Positions 1 to 7,701 of a stretch of DNA of 37,888 nucleotides are shown here, piece by piece (positions within the stretch are counted from its first letter, which is position 1; each line of letters begins with the position of its first letter). Under the pieces are notes generated by a model. That model saw nothing but the letters and a program-made list of their open reading frames with translations, made no database searches and was not told the DNA's origin. A program made the translations under genes and the position numbers. The DNA is from JBGPOS01 sp041488155 (GTDB lineage: Bacteria; Chloroflexota; Dehalococcoidia; Tepidiformales; Tepidiformaceae). Location: positions 1 to 37,888 of the forward strand of contig JBGPOS010000035.1 of the NCBI GenBank assembly GCA_041488155.1. Direction: 5' to 3'.

Positions 1-1332
1 AACGCCTTTGTGCACGTCGACGCCGAGGGAGCGCGCCGGCAGGCCGATGCGATCGACGCGGCCGTAGCACGCGGCAATGACCCCGGACCGTTCGGGGGCG
101 TCCCGATCGGGGTTAAAGACCTCGAAGGGGTGGCTGGCCTGCCACTCACGATGGGATCGCGGGCGTTCGCGTCGCGTGTCGCCAGCGAAGACTCCGTGCA
201 GGTCGCCCGGTTGCGGGCGGCAGGCGCAGTGATCGTGGGCAAGACGAACACGCCCGAGTTCGGCTACAAGGGTTTCACGGAGAACCGCCTGTTCGGGGCG
301 ACAGGCAACCCGTGGGATCCTGCCCTCACGCCGGGGGGGTCGAGCGGCGGAAGCGCTTCAGCGGTCACCGCCGGCATGGTGCCCATCGCGACCGCGAGCG
401 ACGGCGGCGGGTCGATCCGCATCCCGGCTGCCTTTTCGGGTTGTTACGGGATCAAGCCGTCTGCGGGGCGGATCCCACGCGCCGGGATGAGCGCCCCGGC
501 CTGGGGCACGCACAGCTCGCTCGGGCCCGTCAGCCGAACCGTACGGGACGCGGCGCGCTACCTCGACGTGGCGGCCGGGGCGCACCCCAACGACCTCGAT
601 TCGCTCGATGGCGCTCCTGGAGGGTACGAGGCGGCCGTCCTGGGCGCCGCGCCCCGACTTCGGCGCGTGGCGTGGAGCGCAGACCTGGGGTACGCACCCG
701 TGGATCCCGAGGTGCGCCGGGTGGCGGGCGACGCTGCTCGAGCCCTGGCCAAAGCAGTGGGCGCCGAACTGGTCGAAGCAGACCCCGGCTTCGCGGACCC
801 GATGGGGGCGTGGTACACCATCGCCGCCCCGGGCGACACAAGGCTGATCGACAACATGACCCCCGAACAACGGGCTGTGCTCGAGCCGGGGTTCCTCGCG
901 TTCGCTGAACAGGCTCGTGGGATTACGGGGCTCCAGATCGCGGAGGCGCTCGACGTCCGGCACCAGCTCAACCGCTTGATGACCTCGTTCTTCGAAGAGT
1001 ACGACCTGTTGCTGACGCCCACTGTGGCTGTCACGGCCTTCGCCAAGGCTGGCCCGCCTCCAGCGACGATCGATGGCAAACCAGTGACGGCGGCAGGGTA
1101 TCTGCCGTTCACGCCGCCGTTCAACCTGACCGGCCATCCTGCGGCGTCGGTGCCGGCGGGGTTGGCGAAAAACGGCCTGCCCGTCGGGCTCCAGGTAGTG
1201 GGTCCGCGCCACGCCGACCGGCTGGTGCTCGCGGTCAGCGCTGCCTACGAAGCCACCCGGCCGTGGAGCTGGCCCGGCGCGGCGCGGACGACGTTGCACG
1301 GGACGGGGACCGCGACCGCACGCACGGCCTGA
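1..1332 (+). CDS. Amidase signature family hydrolase (5' end outside window)
   Basis: The reading frame is open from base 1, so the N-terminus lies upstream of the window and the GTG at 10 is not the real start. About 443 residues remain, most of the family's usual length. The Ser-cisSer-Lys triad of amidase signature enzymes is visible: Lys in GVKD near the start, the glycine/serine-rich GGSSGGSAS segment, and the nucleophile segment DGGGSIRIPA. The C-terminal part ends with the usual PVGLQVVGPRHAD stretch. These enzymes hydrolyse amide bonds of small amides or acyl-amides in the cytoplasm. The substrate cannot be read from sequence. It is not obviously GatA: no gatB or gatC lies downstream, and a nitrogen-assimilation operon follows. 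Ammonia released by an amidase would suit that neighbourhood, but this link is inference. Confidence 0.9.
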   Translation, partial: NAFVHVDAEGARRQADAIDAAVARGNDPGPFGGVPIGVKDLEGVAGLPLTMGSRAFASRVASEDSVQVARLRAAGAVIVGKTNTPEFGYKGFTENRLFGATGNPWDPALTPGGSSGGSASAVTAGMVPIATASDGGGSIRIPAAFSGCYGIKPSAGRIPRAGMSAPAWGTHSSLGPVSRTVRDAARYLDVAAGAHPNDLDSLDGAPGGYEAAVLGAAPRLRRVAWSADLGYAPVDPEVRRVAGDAARALAKAVGAELVEADPGFADPMGAWYTIAAPGDTRLIDNMTPEQRAVLEPGFLAFAEQARGITGLQIAEALDVRHQLNRLMTSFFEEYDLLLTPTVAVTAFAKAGPPPATIDGKPVTAAGYLPFTPPFNLTGHPAASVPAGLAKNGLPVGLQVVGPRHADRLVLAVSAAYEATRPWSWPGAARTTLHGTGTATARTA

Positions 1333-1432
1333 CGAGGCGGACAATTTCACGCCGACCGAGTAAGGGCGAAGTTCGGAGCGAAAGGGGAGTTTCGGGCGAG
1401 ATCTCCATCGCCGCCTGGCGCCGCAACTCGAC

Positions 1433-1473
1433 TCGTAGCCAGAGCTACGAAACAAGTTCGTAACACCGTAGAC
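1433..1473 (+). promoter_or_regulatory. Overlapping inverted TCGTA(G/A)C half-sites upstream of amt
   Basis: TCGTAGC at 1433-1439 and GCTACGA at 1444-1450 form a perfect 7-bp dyad with a 4-nt gap. TACGAA at 1446-1451 and TTCGTA at 1457-1462 form a second dyad with a 5-nt gap, sharing the middle half-site. A fourth, weaker copy (CCGTAGAC) lies at 1466-1473. If TAACGT at 1497-1502 is the -10 box of amt, the array lies at about -75 to -40, a typical activator position. The bound protein is unknown. Confidence 0.45.
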
Positions 1474-1511
1474 ACCCTTTGGAAATGAGGCGGGGCTAAC
1501 GTCCCGCGCAT

Positions 1512-1542
1512 CGCACGGGGCGCGAGCAGCGCCAACCGTGCG
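1512..1542 (+). promoter_or_regulatory. Strong stem-loop in the amt leader, followed by a T-rich run
   Basis: CGCACGG (1512-1518) pairs with CCGTGCG (1536-1542), and inside it GGCGC (1519-1523) pairs with GCGCC (1529-1533) around a GAGCA loop, with AA bulged on one side. That gives a 12-bp GC-rich stem. TTTCCGTTATTT follows directly. It lies 38 nt before the amt ATG, after the likely -10, so it would form in the leader RNA. It could act as an attenuator, a 5' stabiliser, or a terminator for readthrough from the amidase. Confidence 0.5.
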
Positions 1543-1580
1543 TTTCCGTTATTTCGCGAGGAGAGGGGAATTCGCACAGC

Positions 1581-2951
1581 ATGGATAACCCGATAGACAC
1601 GGGGAACACGGCGTGGATGCTGGCGGCGTCTGCGTTCGTGCTGTTCATGACACCCGGCCTGGGCTTCTTCTATGGCGGGCTGACCCGCAACAAGAACGTC
1701 CTGGCGACGATTATGCAGTCGTTCATCACGATCGGGATCGTGGCCATCCTCTGGGTGGTGGTCGGCTACTCGCTGGCCTTCGGCCCCGATGCGGGTTACG
1801 GACTGATCGGCAACCTCGACTGGATTGGGCTGAAGGACGTCGGCCAGGCGCCGGGCGGCCCGAACGGGTCTGTGTACGGTGTGGGCATCCCGCACCTGAT
1901 GTACATGGCCTTCCAGATGATGTTCGCGATCATCACCCCGGCGCTCATCACAGGCGCGTTTGCCGAACGGGCGAAGTTCGGGCCCTTCATGATCTTTATG
2001 GCGGCCTGGTCGCTCCTGGTCTACGCACCGGTGGCGCACTGGGTGTTCGCCTACGATGGCTGGCTGAGCGCAGCCGCCACCCAAACCGACCTCCCAGGAC
2101 GCGGGGCTGACCTCGGCCTCAACTCGCTGGACTTCGCCGGAGGGCTGGCGATCCACGTCAACGCCGGAATCGCTGCCCTGGCCGCGGTGTTCGTCTTCGG
2201 CAAGCGCAAGGGCTTTGGGTCGATCCCGATGGAGCCGCACGACGTCACCATGGTGGTGCTGGGCGCGGCTATCCTCTGGTTCGGCTGGTTCGGATTCAAC
2301 GCCGGCAGCGCGGGCGGGGCCACAGGCACGGCGGTGAGCGCGTTCGTGAACACGAACGTCGCGACCGGGACGGCGGCCTTGACCTGGACGCTGATGAGCT
2401 GGTGGCTGAGCGGGAAGCCGAGCGTCGTCGGGGCCGCGGCGGGCGCTGTGGCCGGCCTCGTGGCGATCACCCCGGCATCGGGCTTCATCGAACCGATGGA
2501 GAGCATCGCGGTCGGATTCGGCGCTGGCGTGCTCTGCTACCTGGCGGTCCGGCTGCGGGCGAAGCTCGCGATGGACGATTCGCTGGACGTGGTCGGTGTG
2601 CATGGCATCGGTGGCATGTGGGGCGCCATCGCCACGGGACTCTTTGCTAAAGCAGCCGTCAGCGGCATCCCCTTTGCCGACGGCCTCTTTCACGGCCACG
2701 CGCAGCAGCTCTGGGACCAGACCGTGGGCATCGCCGCGATAAGCGCCTACACCTTCGTAATGACGTTTATCATCCTCAAGGTGCTGGACCTGACCATCGG
2801 CATCCGTGTATCGGAAGACGAAGAGGACCTTGGCCTCGACGTGACCCAGCACGGGGAGCGCGCCTACACGACGGAAGAGGGCGGCATATCGTTGGCGCCG
2901 GGCCCGATCCTCCCTGCGCCGCCGGCGCATTTCGATCCAGCCGCAAACTAA
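1581..2951 (+). CDS. amt: Ammonium transporter, Amt family
   Basis: 456 residues with the usual eleven hydrophobic helices of Amt/MEP/Rh channels, which carry ammonium into the cell as trimers in the inner membrane. The N-terminal helix contains GFFYGGLTR. The twin pore histidines are visible in LAIHVNAG (about residue 195) and GVHGIGG (about 345), and the aspartate before the first is in LDFAGG. The cytoplasmic tail carries the conserved RVSEDEEDLGLD...HGERAY region that contacts PII in this family. An AGGAGAGGGG purine stretch lies about 11 nt before the ATG. The PII gene starts 18 bp downstream, the classic amt-glnK pairing in which PII plugs the channel when nitrogen is ample. Confidence 0.96.
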   Translation: MDNPIDTGNTAWMLAASAFVLFMTPGLGFFYGGLTRNKNVLATIMQSFITIGIVAILWVVVGYSLAFGPDAGYGLIGNLDWIGLKDVGQAPGGPNGSVYGVGIPHLMYMAFQMMFAIITPALITGAFAERAKFGPFMIFMAAWSLLVYAPVAHWVFAYDGWLSAAATQTDLPGRGADLGLNSLDFAGGLAIHVNAGIAALAAVFVFGKRKGFGSIPMEPHDVTMVVLGAAILWFGWFGFNAGSAGGATGTAVSAFVNTNVATGTAALTWTLMSWWLSGKPSVVGAAAGAVAGLVAITPASGFIEPMESIAVGFGAGVLCYLAVRLRAKLAMDDSLDVVGVHGIGGMWGAIATGLFAKAAVSGIPFADGLFHGHAQQLWDQTVGIAAISAYTFVMTFIILKVLDLTIGIRVSEDEEDLGLDVTQHGERAYTTEEGGISLAPGPILPAPPAHFDPAAN

Positions 2952-2969
2952 TCCGAGAGAGGAAGTGGG

Positions 2970-3311
2970 ATGAAAAAGATCGAGGCGATCATTCGCCCGG
3001 AGAAGCTAACCGAGATAAAGGAAGCCCTGGACGACCTGGGCTTCCACGGGATGAACTTCACCCCGGTAACAGGACGCGGCGCGCAGCGGGGCATCGTGCA
3101 CCAGGGCCGCGGCGGCGAGACCGTGACGGTCGACATGCTGCCCAAGGTGAAGATGGAGGTCGTCGTCCCGGACATCGCCGTAGAGCGAGTGATCGACGCC
3201 ATCGTGCGTTGCGCCCGCACGGGCAACATCGGCGATGGGAAGATCTTCGTCATGCCCGTGGACGAGGCGATCCGGGTGCGGACCGGAGAGCGCGGGGAGG
3301 TCGCGGTCTGA
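2970..3311 (+). CDS. glnK: PII nitrogen regulatory protein without any tyrosine
   Basis: 113 residues, the standard PII length. It starts MKKIEAIIRP and carries the C-terminal PII signature TGNIGDGKIFV, with the ATP/2-oxoglutarate-binding DMLPKVKMEVVV strand in the middle. PII trimers sense ATP/ADP and 2-oxoglutarate and dock on Amt and other nitrogen enzymes. The T-loop is unusual: Tyr51, the uridylylation or adenylylation site, is Thr, one residue is inserted before VDMLPK, and the whole protein contains no tyrosine. Covalent tyrosine modification is therefore impossible. The gene has a GAGAGGAAG ribosome site and directly follows amt, so it is probably GlnK-like and co-transcribed. glnA follows after 105 bp. 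Confidence 0.95.
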   Translation: MKKIEAIIRPEKLTEIKEALDDLGFHGMNFTPVTGRGAQRGIVHQGRGGETVTVDMLPKVKMEVVVPDIAVERVIDAIVRCARTGNIGDGKIFVMPVDEAIRVRTGERGEVAV

Positions 3312-3416
3312 GGCCCGTAACAGGATCTTCATAGACCGGGCGTCCGTGCGGGGTGGCCCGCGGCGTGAAAAACCTCACAATGCTTGTACATCGCTGATAA
3401 GCGGGGGAGAGAACGC

Positions 3417-4880
3417 GTGGTCCCACAAGACAGAAGCCCTGAGGGGCTCAAGAAATTCTGTGCCGACAACGACATCCAGTTCGTGGACGTGAAGTTCGTC
3501 GACCTCTTCGGGCTCTGGCAACACCTGACCCGTCCAATCCACCAGTTGAACGACTGGACCGACTACGAGAGTTCGCCCTGGCGTCAGGGTTACGGCTTCG
3601 ATGGCTCCAGCATCCGCGGGTTCCAGAAGATCGAGGAGTCGGACATGCTCCTGATCCCGGATCCGTCGTCCGCGATCGTGGACCCGGCGATCCAGGCGCC
3701 GACGCTCTCGGTCATCTGCAACGTGGAAGATCCGGTAACGCGCCAGCCCTACAGCCGCGACCCCCGCTACGTGGCGGCCAAGTCGGAGAAGTACGTCAAG
3801 GACAGCGGCGTCGGCGATACCGTCTACATCGGGCCCGAACTCGAGTTCTTCATCTTCGACGAGGTGCGTTTCGGCGGCGACCAGCACTCGGCCTTCTACT
3901 CGGTCGATTCGGACGAGGGCATCTGGAACAGCGGCGCCGACTCGACCCTCCTCGGTGGGCTGAACCAGGGCTACCGCCCGCGCTACAAGGAAGGCTATTT
4001 CCCTGTCAGCCCCCACGACACGCAGACCGACATCCGGAACGACATGGTTTCGACCATGGAAGACTGCGGGATGGAAATCGAACTGCACCACCATGAGGTG
4101 GCGACCGCCGGCCAGGCCGAGATCGACATGCGGTTCGACACCCTGACGAAGATGGCCGACAAGGCGATGCTCTACAAGTACATCGTCAAGAACGTGGCCA
4201 AGAAGCACGGCAAAGTCGCTACCTTCATGCCGAAACCGCTGTTCCAGGACAACGGCTCGGGGATGCACACGCACCTGAGCATCTGGAAGAACGGCACGAA
4301 CCTCTTCTTCGACGAAAAGGGATACGCCCTAACGAGCGAACTCTGTCGTTCGTACATAGCCGGCCTGATCAAGCACGGGCGGGCGCTCATGGCCATCTGC
4401 GCCCCGACGACGAACAGCTACAAACGCCTGGTGCCGGGGTACGAGGCTCCGGTCAACCTCGCGTACAGCGCCCGGAACCGGTCGGCGGCCTGCCGGATCC
4501 CGCTCGTGAGCCCAGACCCGCGCCAGAAGCGCGTCGAGTTCCGGCCTCCGGACCCAACGGCCAACCCTTACCTGGCCTTCTCAGCGATCCTCATGGCCGG
4601 CATGGACGGCATCCAGAACGGGTGGGATCCTGGCCCACCCGTCGACAAGCAGAGCCTGTTCGAGCTCCCGCCAGAGCAGCTGGCCAACATCACGGTCGTA
4701 CCCGGCTCTCTCGACGAGTCGCTTCGCGCCCTCGAGGCCGACCACGACTTCCTCCTGAAGGGCGGAGTGTTCACACCCGACCTCATCGAGACGTGGATGG
4801 CGTGGAAGTACGAGAACGACGTCGACGCGATCCGCCTGCGGCCGCACCCGCACGAATTCCACATGTACTTCGACGCGTAG
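3417..4880 (+). CDS. glnA: Type I glutamine synthetase, adenylylation site Tyr replaced by Phe
   Basis: Makes glutamine from glutamate, ammonia and ATP as a cytoplasmic dodecamer. Family motifs appear in order: DGSSIRGFQ, GPELEFFIF, GQAEIDMRF, the metal-site NGSGMHTHLS, GYEAPVNLAYS, RVEFRPPDPTANPYLA and RPHPHEF at the end. I prefer the GTG at 3417 (487 aa), because GGGGGAGA lies about 6 nt upstream; a TTG at 3384 would add 11 residues but has no ribosome site. The C-terminal half resembles the beta subtype of actinobacteria, yet the adenylylation motif NLYxLPPE reads SLFELPPE, so the target tyrosine is absent. The 105-bp gap after glnK allows a separate promoter, though none is clear. Confidence 0.96.
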   Translation: MVPQDRSPEGLKKFCADNDIQFVDVKFVDLFGLWQHLTRPIHQLNDWTDYESSPWRQGYGFDGSSIRGFQKIEESDMLLIPDPSSAIVDPAIQAPTLSVICNVEDPVTRQPYSRDPRYVAAKSEKYVKDSGVGDTVYIGPELEFFIFDEVRFGGDQHSAFYSVDSDEGIWNSGADSTLLGGLNQGYRPRYKEGYFPVSPHDTQTDIRNDMVSTMEDCGMEIELHHHEVATAGQAEIDMRFDTLTKMADKAMLYKYIVKNVAKKHGKVATFMPKPLFQDNGSGMHTHLSIWKNGTNLFFDEKGYALTSELCRSYIAGLIKHGRALMAICAPTTNSYKRLVPGYEAPVNLAYSARNRSAACRIPLVSPDPRQKRVEFRPPDPTANPYLAFSAILMAGMDGIQNGWDPGPPVDKQSLFELPPEQLANITVVPGSLDESLRALEADHDFLLKGGVFTPDLIETWMAWKYENDVDAIRLRPHPHEFHMYFDA

Positions 4881-4901
4881 CACCGGCCTAAGGAACGACC
4901 T

Positions 4902-4945
4902 GCCCTCACCCCCTGGCCCCTCTCCCGATTTCGGGAGAGGGGGAG
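4902..4945 (+). repeat. Palindromic repeat, probable terminator after glnA
   Basis: CCCCTCTCCCGA (4917-4928) and TCGGGAGAGGGG (4931-4942) form a perfect 12-bp hairpin, preceded by CCCTCACCCCCTGG. No T-run follows. From memory, C-rich palindromes of this form are scattered through many Chloroflexota and other high-GC genomes. It lies 36 bp after the glnA stop and probably ends that transcript. Confidence 0.6.
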
Positions 4946-5009
4946 CGCCCGGCCGCTGTTAGCGAAGGATGGACAACGGCCGTGGGCGTGCGCGTTCCGC
5001 ATCGAGGCG

Positions 5010-5021
5010 TAAGCTGGCCCG
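5010..5021 (+). promoter_or_regulatory. Leaderless-type -10 box for the lipoprotein gene
   Basis: TAAGCT (5010-5015) followed by six bases and then the GTG start at 5022. No Shine-Dalgarno is present. The transcript would begin at or next to the start codon. Confidence 0.6.
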
Positions 5022-5717
5022 GTGCGGCGAGCGTGGATCCTCCTTGCGATCCTTGGTTTATCGGTGGCCGGTTGCGCGGGCGACGACGGGGCCGCCGACG
5101 GGGAGTCCTCCGCCACTACTGGGACCCCGGCCGGAGCGAAGTGCGGAGTCGAACGTTGGCCGGTGAAGACGCTCTCGGATGACCGGTCGAAGGACGTGAA
5201 CTTTACGCCGCAGCCAAGCAGTGTTGACTCTCTGCGCAATCTCCCGGACCCAAAGCCCGCGATCAAGGGAAACGAGAAGCGCTTCAATGGCACAGAGAAG
5301 CAGACCTTCACGGTCGAGGCGGCGCTCATCCAGTTCGCGCGGGAGGAGGACGAGGACATCCACCTCGTGATCGCAGACCCCTCGGACCGTACTCACCAGA
5401 TGATCGTGGAGTTCCCGGACGTGGCCTGCAGCGGCGCGATCGCCTCAGCGCACAAGGACGAGATGGCCGTGGCCCGAGCGGCGTTCGTGGCAGCCTGTGG
5501 CGAACCACGGACGTCGTTCCACGACCTGATCGGGACGGCAACCATCACCGGAGTCGGCTTCCTCGACAAGAAACACAACCAGAATGGCCTGGCGCCGAAC
5601 GGGATCGAATTGCACCCGGTGTTGGCCTTCAGCAGCAGCGACTGCCACGTGCCGGGAGCCACCCCGACGCCCACGCAAACCAGCACCCCGAGCGCAACGG
5701 CGACGCCTTCGCCGTGA
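5022..5717 (+). CDS. Exported lipoprotein of unknown function
   Basis: 231 residues. The N-terminus MRRAWILLAILGLSVAGC is a clear lipoprotein signal with Cys18 as the lipidation site. A D/G/S/T-rich spacer follows, then a compact domain at about 45-205 containing HLVIADPSD, MIVEFPD, a conserved-looking GVGFLDKKHNQ segment and NGIELHPVLAF. I recall this arrangement from other secreted bacterial proteins of unknown role, possibly an OB-like beta fold, but cannot name a family with certainty. Four cysteines beyond the lipidation site could form disulfides. Oddly, the protein ends in a T/P-rich tail (about 210-231) of the kind normally used as a linker, with nothing after it. It stands alone between glnA and an opposing gene. 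Confidence 0.85.
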   Translation: MRRAWILLAILGLSVAGCAGDDGAADGESSATTGTPAGAKCGVERWPVKTLSDDRSKDVNFTPQPSSVDSLRNLPDPKPAIKGNEKRFNGTEKQTFTVEAALIQFAREEDEDIHLVIADPSDRTHQMIVEFPDVACSGAIASAHKDEMAVARAAFVAACGEPRTSFHDLIGTATITGVGFLDKKHNQNGLAPNGIELHPVLAFSSSDCHVPGATPTPTQTSTPSATATPSP

Positions 5718-5738
5718 GCGCAAGATCGGGGGAGGAAG

Positions 5739-6347
5739 TCAGGCGGTGGGTTGCGTGACCCGCAGCGGGAACGTGGCGAGCACTTCGTAGACCGCGCCTG
5801 CGGTCGTGAGCCGGCTGCGCATCAGCGAAACCTGGTTCGTCCGCCAGGTGCTCGGGGGGACATCCATCTTGCCGACGGCAACTTCGATCTCGGCGCGCTG
5901 GCGGGTGGGGATTTCGTCGCGCACACGCCCCAGGGTGAGATGCGGGCGAAAGGGGCGCCGCTCGGGGTCGAAGCCGACGACGGCGAGCGCGGCGTTGACG
6001 TCTCGGACGAGCTTTTCGAGACGGAGGACGTCACCGGCGATGCCGACCCACATGAGGCGAAGTCCCTCGCGGCCGCCGAACATACCGATGTTCGAAAACT
6101 CGAGTTCGAACGGAGCAGTGCCAACGACAGCTTCCTGGACGGCAAGTTTCACCGCGGGGAGCTGGCGGACGGGAACTTCGCCGAGGAATTTGAGGGTGAC
6201 GTGCACGCCTTCGGCGCGGATCCAGCGGACAGCGGCGCCGCTCCGCGATCGGAGGGTCTCGATCACCGCGCCGATAGCGGTCTTCACCTCGTCGGGGACT
6301 TCACAGGCAATGAATAGCCTGACGTGGTCGGGTGGGCTGGAAGTCAT
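5739..6347 (-). CDS. thpR: RNA 2',3'-cyclic phosphodiesterase (2H family)
   Basis: 202 residues from the ATG at 6347, the usual ThpR/LigT length. Both catalytic HxT motifs of the 2H superfamily are visible: HVTLKFLG near residue 50 and HLTLGRV near residue 136. These enzymes open 2',3'-cyclic phosphates on RNA ends in the cytoplasm. The frame extends 15 codons upstream, but the chosen ATG overlaps the stop of the amidohydrolase gene (ATGA, 6344-6347), which indicates translational coupling. The two proteins form a two-gene operon with no obvious biochemical link. Confidence 0.9.
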   Translation of the reverse strand: MTSSPPDHVRLFIACEVPDEVKTAIGAVIETLRSRSGAAVRWIRAEGVHVTLKFLGEVPVRQLPAVKLAVQEAVVGTAPFELEFSNIGMFGGREGLRLMWVGIAGDVLRLEKLVRDVNAALAVVGFDPERRPFRPHLTLGRVRDEIPTRQRAEIEVAVGKMDVPPSTWRTNQVSLMRSRLTTAGAVYEVLATFPLRVTQPTA

Positions 6348-7192
6348 GAGTCGCGTATATCCGAAAAGAGGGTATCGGCGTTTCCGCCACACACCGCTTC
6401 CGCCAGATCGCCGGGGAGCAACGCGTTCAAGCGTTCAAGCTGGCGCCCGGGCGAAAGCAGTGGGTAATCCGAGCCGAAAAGGACGCGCTCCGGGCCGGCG
6501 AGGTCCACAAGGCGCGCGACGGTTTTGTCATCATACAGCAACGAAGAGGCGGCGGTATCGAAGTAGACCGACCCTAACGCAGCCCTTACCTCGGGCATCT
6601 GGAGGTAGAACGGAAGCCCGCCGCCGAGGTGGGCGGCAATCATTCGGACGCCCGGGAAGGCCGTCGCCAGCCCACAGAGTTCGGCCGGGGAGATGCCCCC
6701 GAGCTTGCCCGGGTAAGCGTGGCCGACCGGTTCGCTGACGTGCCAGAGGAGCACGGCCCCGTGGGCCGCGGCCAGTTCGCAGAGGGCGCGCCCCTCTGGA
6801 CCGTTGGGATCCCAGCCCTGGTTGTGCGGACGCAGTTCGCCGAAGCCACGCGCCCCGGCGGCGAGGGCACTCTCGGCCTCTCGCTCCCAGCCGGGCGCCT
6901 TGGGGTTGACGGTGGCGAGGGGCGTGAGGCGGCCGCCGCTCTCGGCGGCGGAGGCGATGAGGTAATCGACCTGGGCGGCGAGATCCCGCGGTTGCTGGAA
7001 GGCGAAACCCGCCACGAGCGCACGTTCGATGCCGGCTTCATCGAGGGCGGCGAGAAGATCGGAGGCGGTCGCCAGCTTCGCTTTCGGCGAGGAGTACATC
7101 TCAGCGAACGTCGCATCGCGGCTGCAGAGCCCGGACCGGTCCTGGACCTGAGAGGGGGCGAAGAGGTGCGTATGGGCGTCGAAGCGGGGCAC
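6344..7192 (-). CDS. Amidohydrolase family metal-dependent hydrolase (COG2159 type)
   Basis: 282 residues. It begins with FDAHTHLF, giving the first metal-binding HxH of the amidohydrolase TIM barrel. LLWHVSEP (about 150), AAHLGGG (about 187) and FGSDYPLL (about 240) supply the remaining His and Asp ligands. This pattern fits the COG2159 group that includes decarboxylases and lactonases; the substrate is unknown. It starts with GTG at 7192 behind a leaderless-type TACGAT box and overlaps thpR by 4 bp at its end. The flanking gene upstream (7250-7600) is on the same strand but has its own promoter. Confidence 0.88.
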   Translation of the reverse strand: MPRFDAHTHLFAPSQVQDRSGLCSRDATFAEMYSSPKAKLATASDLLAALDEAGIERALVAGFAFQQPRDLAAQVDYLIASAAESGGRLTPLATVNPKAPGWEREAESALAAGARGFGELRPHNQGWDPNGPEGRALCELAAAHGAVLLWHVSEPVGHAYPGKLGGISPAELCGLATAFPGVRMIAAHLGGGLPFYLQMPEVRAALGSVYFDTAASSLLYDDKTVARLVDLAGPERVLFGSDYPLLSPGRQLERLNALLPGDLAEAVCGGNADTLFSDIRDS

Positions 7193-7205
7193 GGCCGGAA
7201 TCGTA
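7193..7205 (-). promoter_or_regulatory. Leaderless-type -10 box for the amidohydrolase gene
   Basis: TACGAT (7205-7200 on the minus strand) lies seven bases before the GTG at 7192. No ribosome-binding site is visible. Confidence 0.55.
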
Positions 7206-7249
7206 GCAGAGTGCCGGGTGAGATCGGGGGCGCCCAGGCTAACAGCCGC

Positions 7250-7600
7250 TTAGCGGGCGGCTAGCTCCTGCCAGACGCGCCCTGACGTGAGCAGGTCCAC
7301 CCCCGAATGCTGCCCCTCCACCACCGCCTCGACGGCGAAGATCTCGTGCGTCGGCTTCACGCCGGTCATCTCCTCGACGCGGGTGACGGTCGCGGCCTGA
7401 GCTTCGGCCTGGGCGCAGGTTTCGAACAGGTACATCGCTCCCCAGCGGAGGGTGCCGCCGTTCGAGATCCAGACCTTCTGGCGCAGCCCTTCCTTCTGTC
7501 GGAAGCGAGCCATCGATTCGTCGCGGATGTAGGTGCGAAGCTCGTCGATGCCCATCTTCGTGCCGTTGGAAAAGTCCCAGAGAACCAGTAGTGCGTGCAT
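7250..7600 (-). CDS. YdhR-like dimeric alpha/beta-barrel protein
   Basis: 116 residues, close to the length of YdhR-type putative monooxygenases. The pattern of a short strand (ALLVLWDF), a helix with RTYIRDE, a GLRQKVWISN strand, a WGAMYLFET strand and a helix of A/E residues matches the ferredoxin-like fold of that family. No cofactor motif can be read, so the function is open; members are proposed to act on small aromatic or polyketide-like molecules. It is transcribed away from the M20 peptidase gene, 101 bp apart. Confidence 0.7.
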   Translation of the reverse strand: MHALLVLWDFSNGTKMGIDELRTYIRDESMARFRQKEGLRQKVWISNGGTLRWGAMYLFETCAQAEAQAATVTRVEEMTGVKPTHEIFAVEAVVEGQHSGVDLLTSGRVWQELAAR

Positions 7601-7612
7601 CGCTCCAGTCTA
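7601..7612 (-). promoter_or_regulatory. Leaderless-type -10 box for the YdhR-like gene
   Basis: TAGACT (7612-7607, minus strand) followed by six bases and the ATG at 7600. Confidence 0.6.
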
Positions 7613-7701
7613 GCCTGCGAGACGAGGACGGAGTGAGGCTGCTGTTTCGAGCGGGTGGCTGCTTGTATGGTTCGGGCCAGCCGGGGCGAGGAGTTGGTGC
7701 G

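Noticed and set aside
1379..1394. Hairpin CGAAA-GGGGAG-TTTCG after the amidase as a terminator
   Set aside because: Only five base pairs and no T-run.
1460..1486. Possible actinobacterial GlnR box (GTAAC-n6-GACAC-n6-GAAAT)
   Set aside because: Only partial matches to GTnAC-n6-GnAAC; the TCGTA dyads explain the region better.
1512..1580. Glutamine or other known riboswitch in the amt leader
   Set aside because: A single hairpin is visible and no known aptamer pattern could be recognised.
1347..2930. 527-codon minus-strand frame opposite amt
   Set aside because: Arg/His-rich shadow of an unmistakable ammonium transporter.
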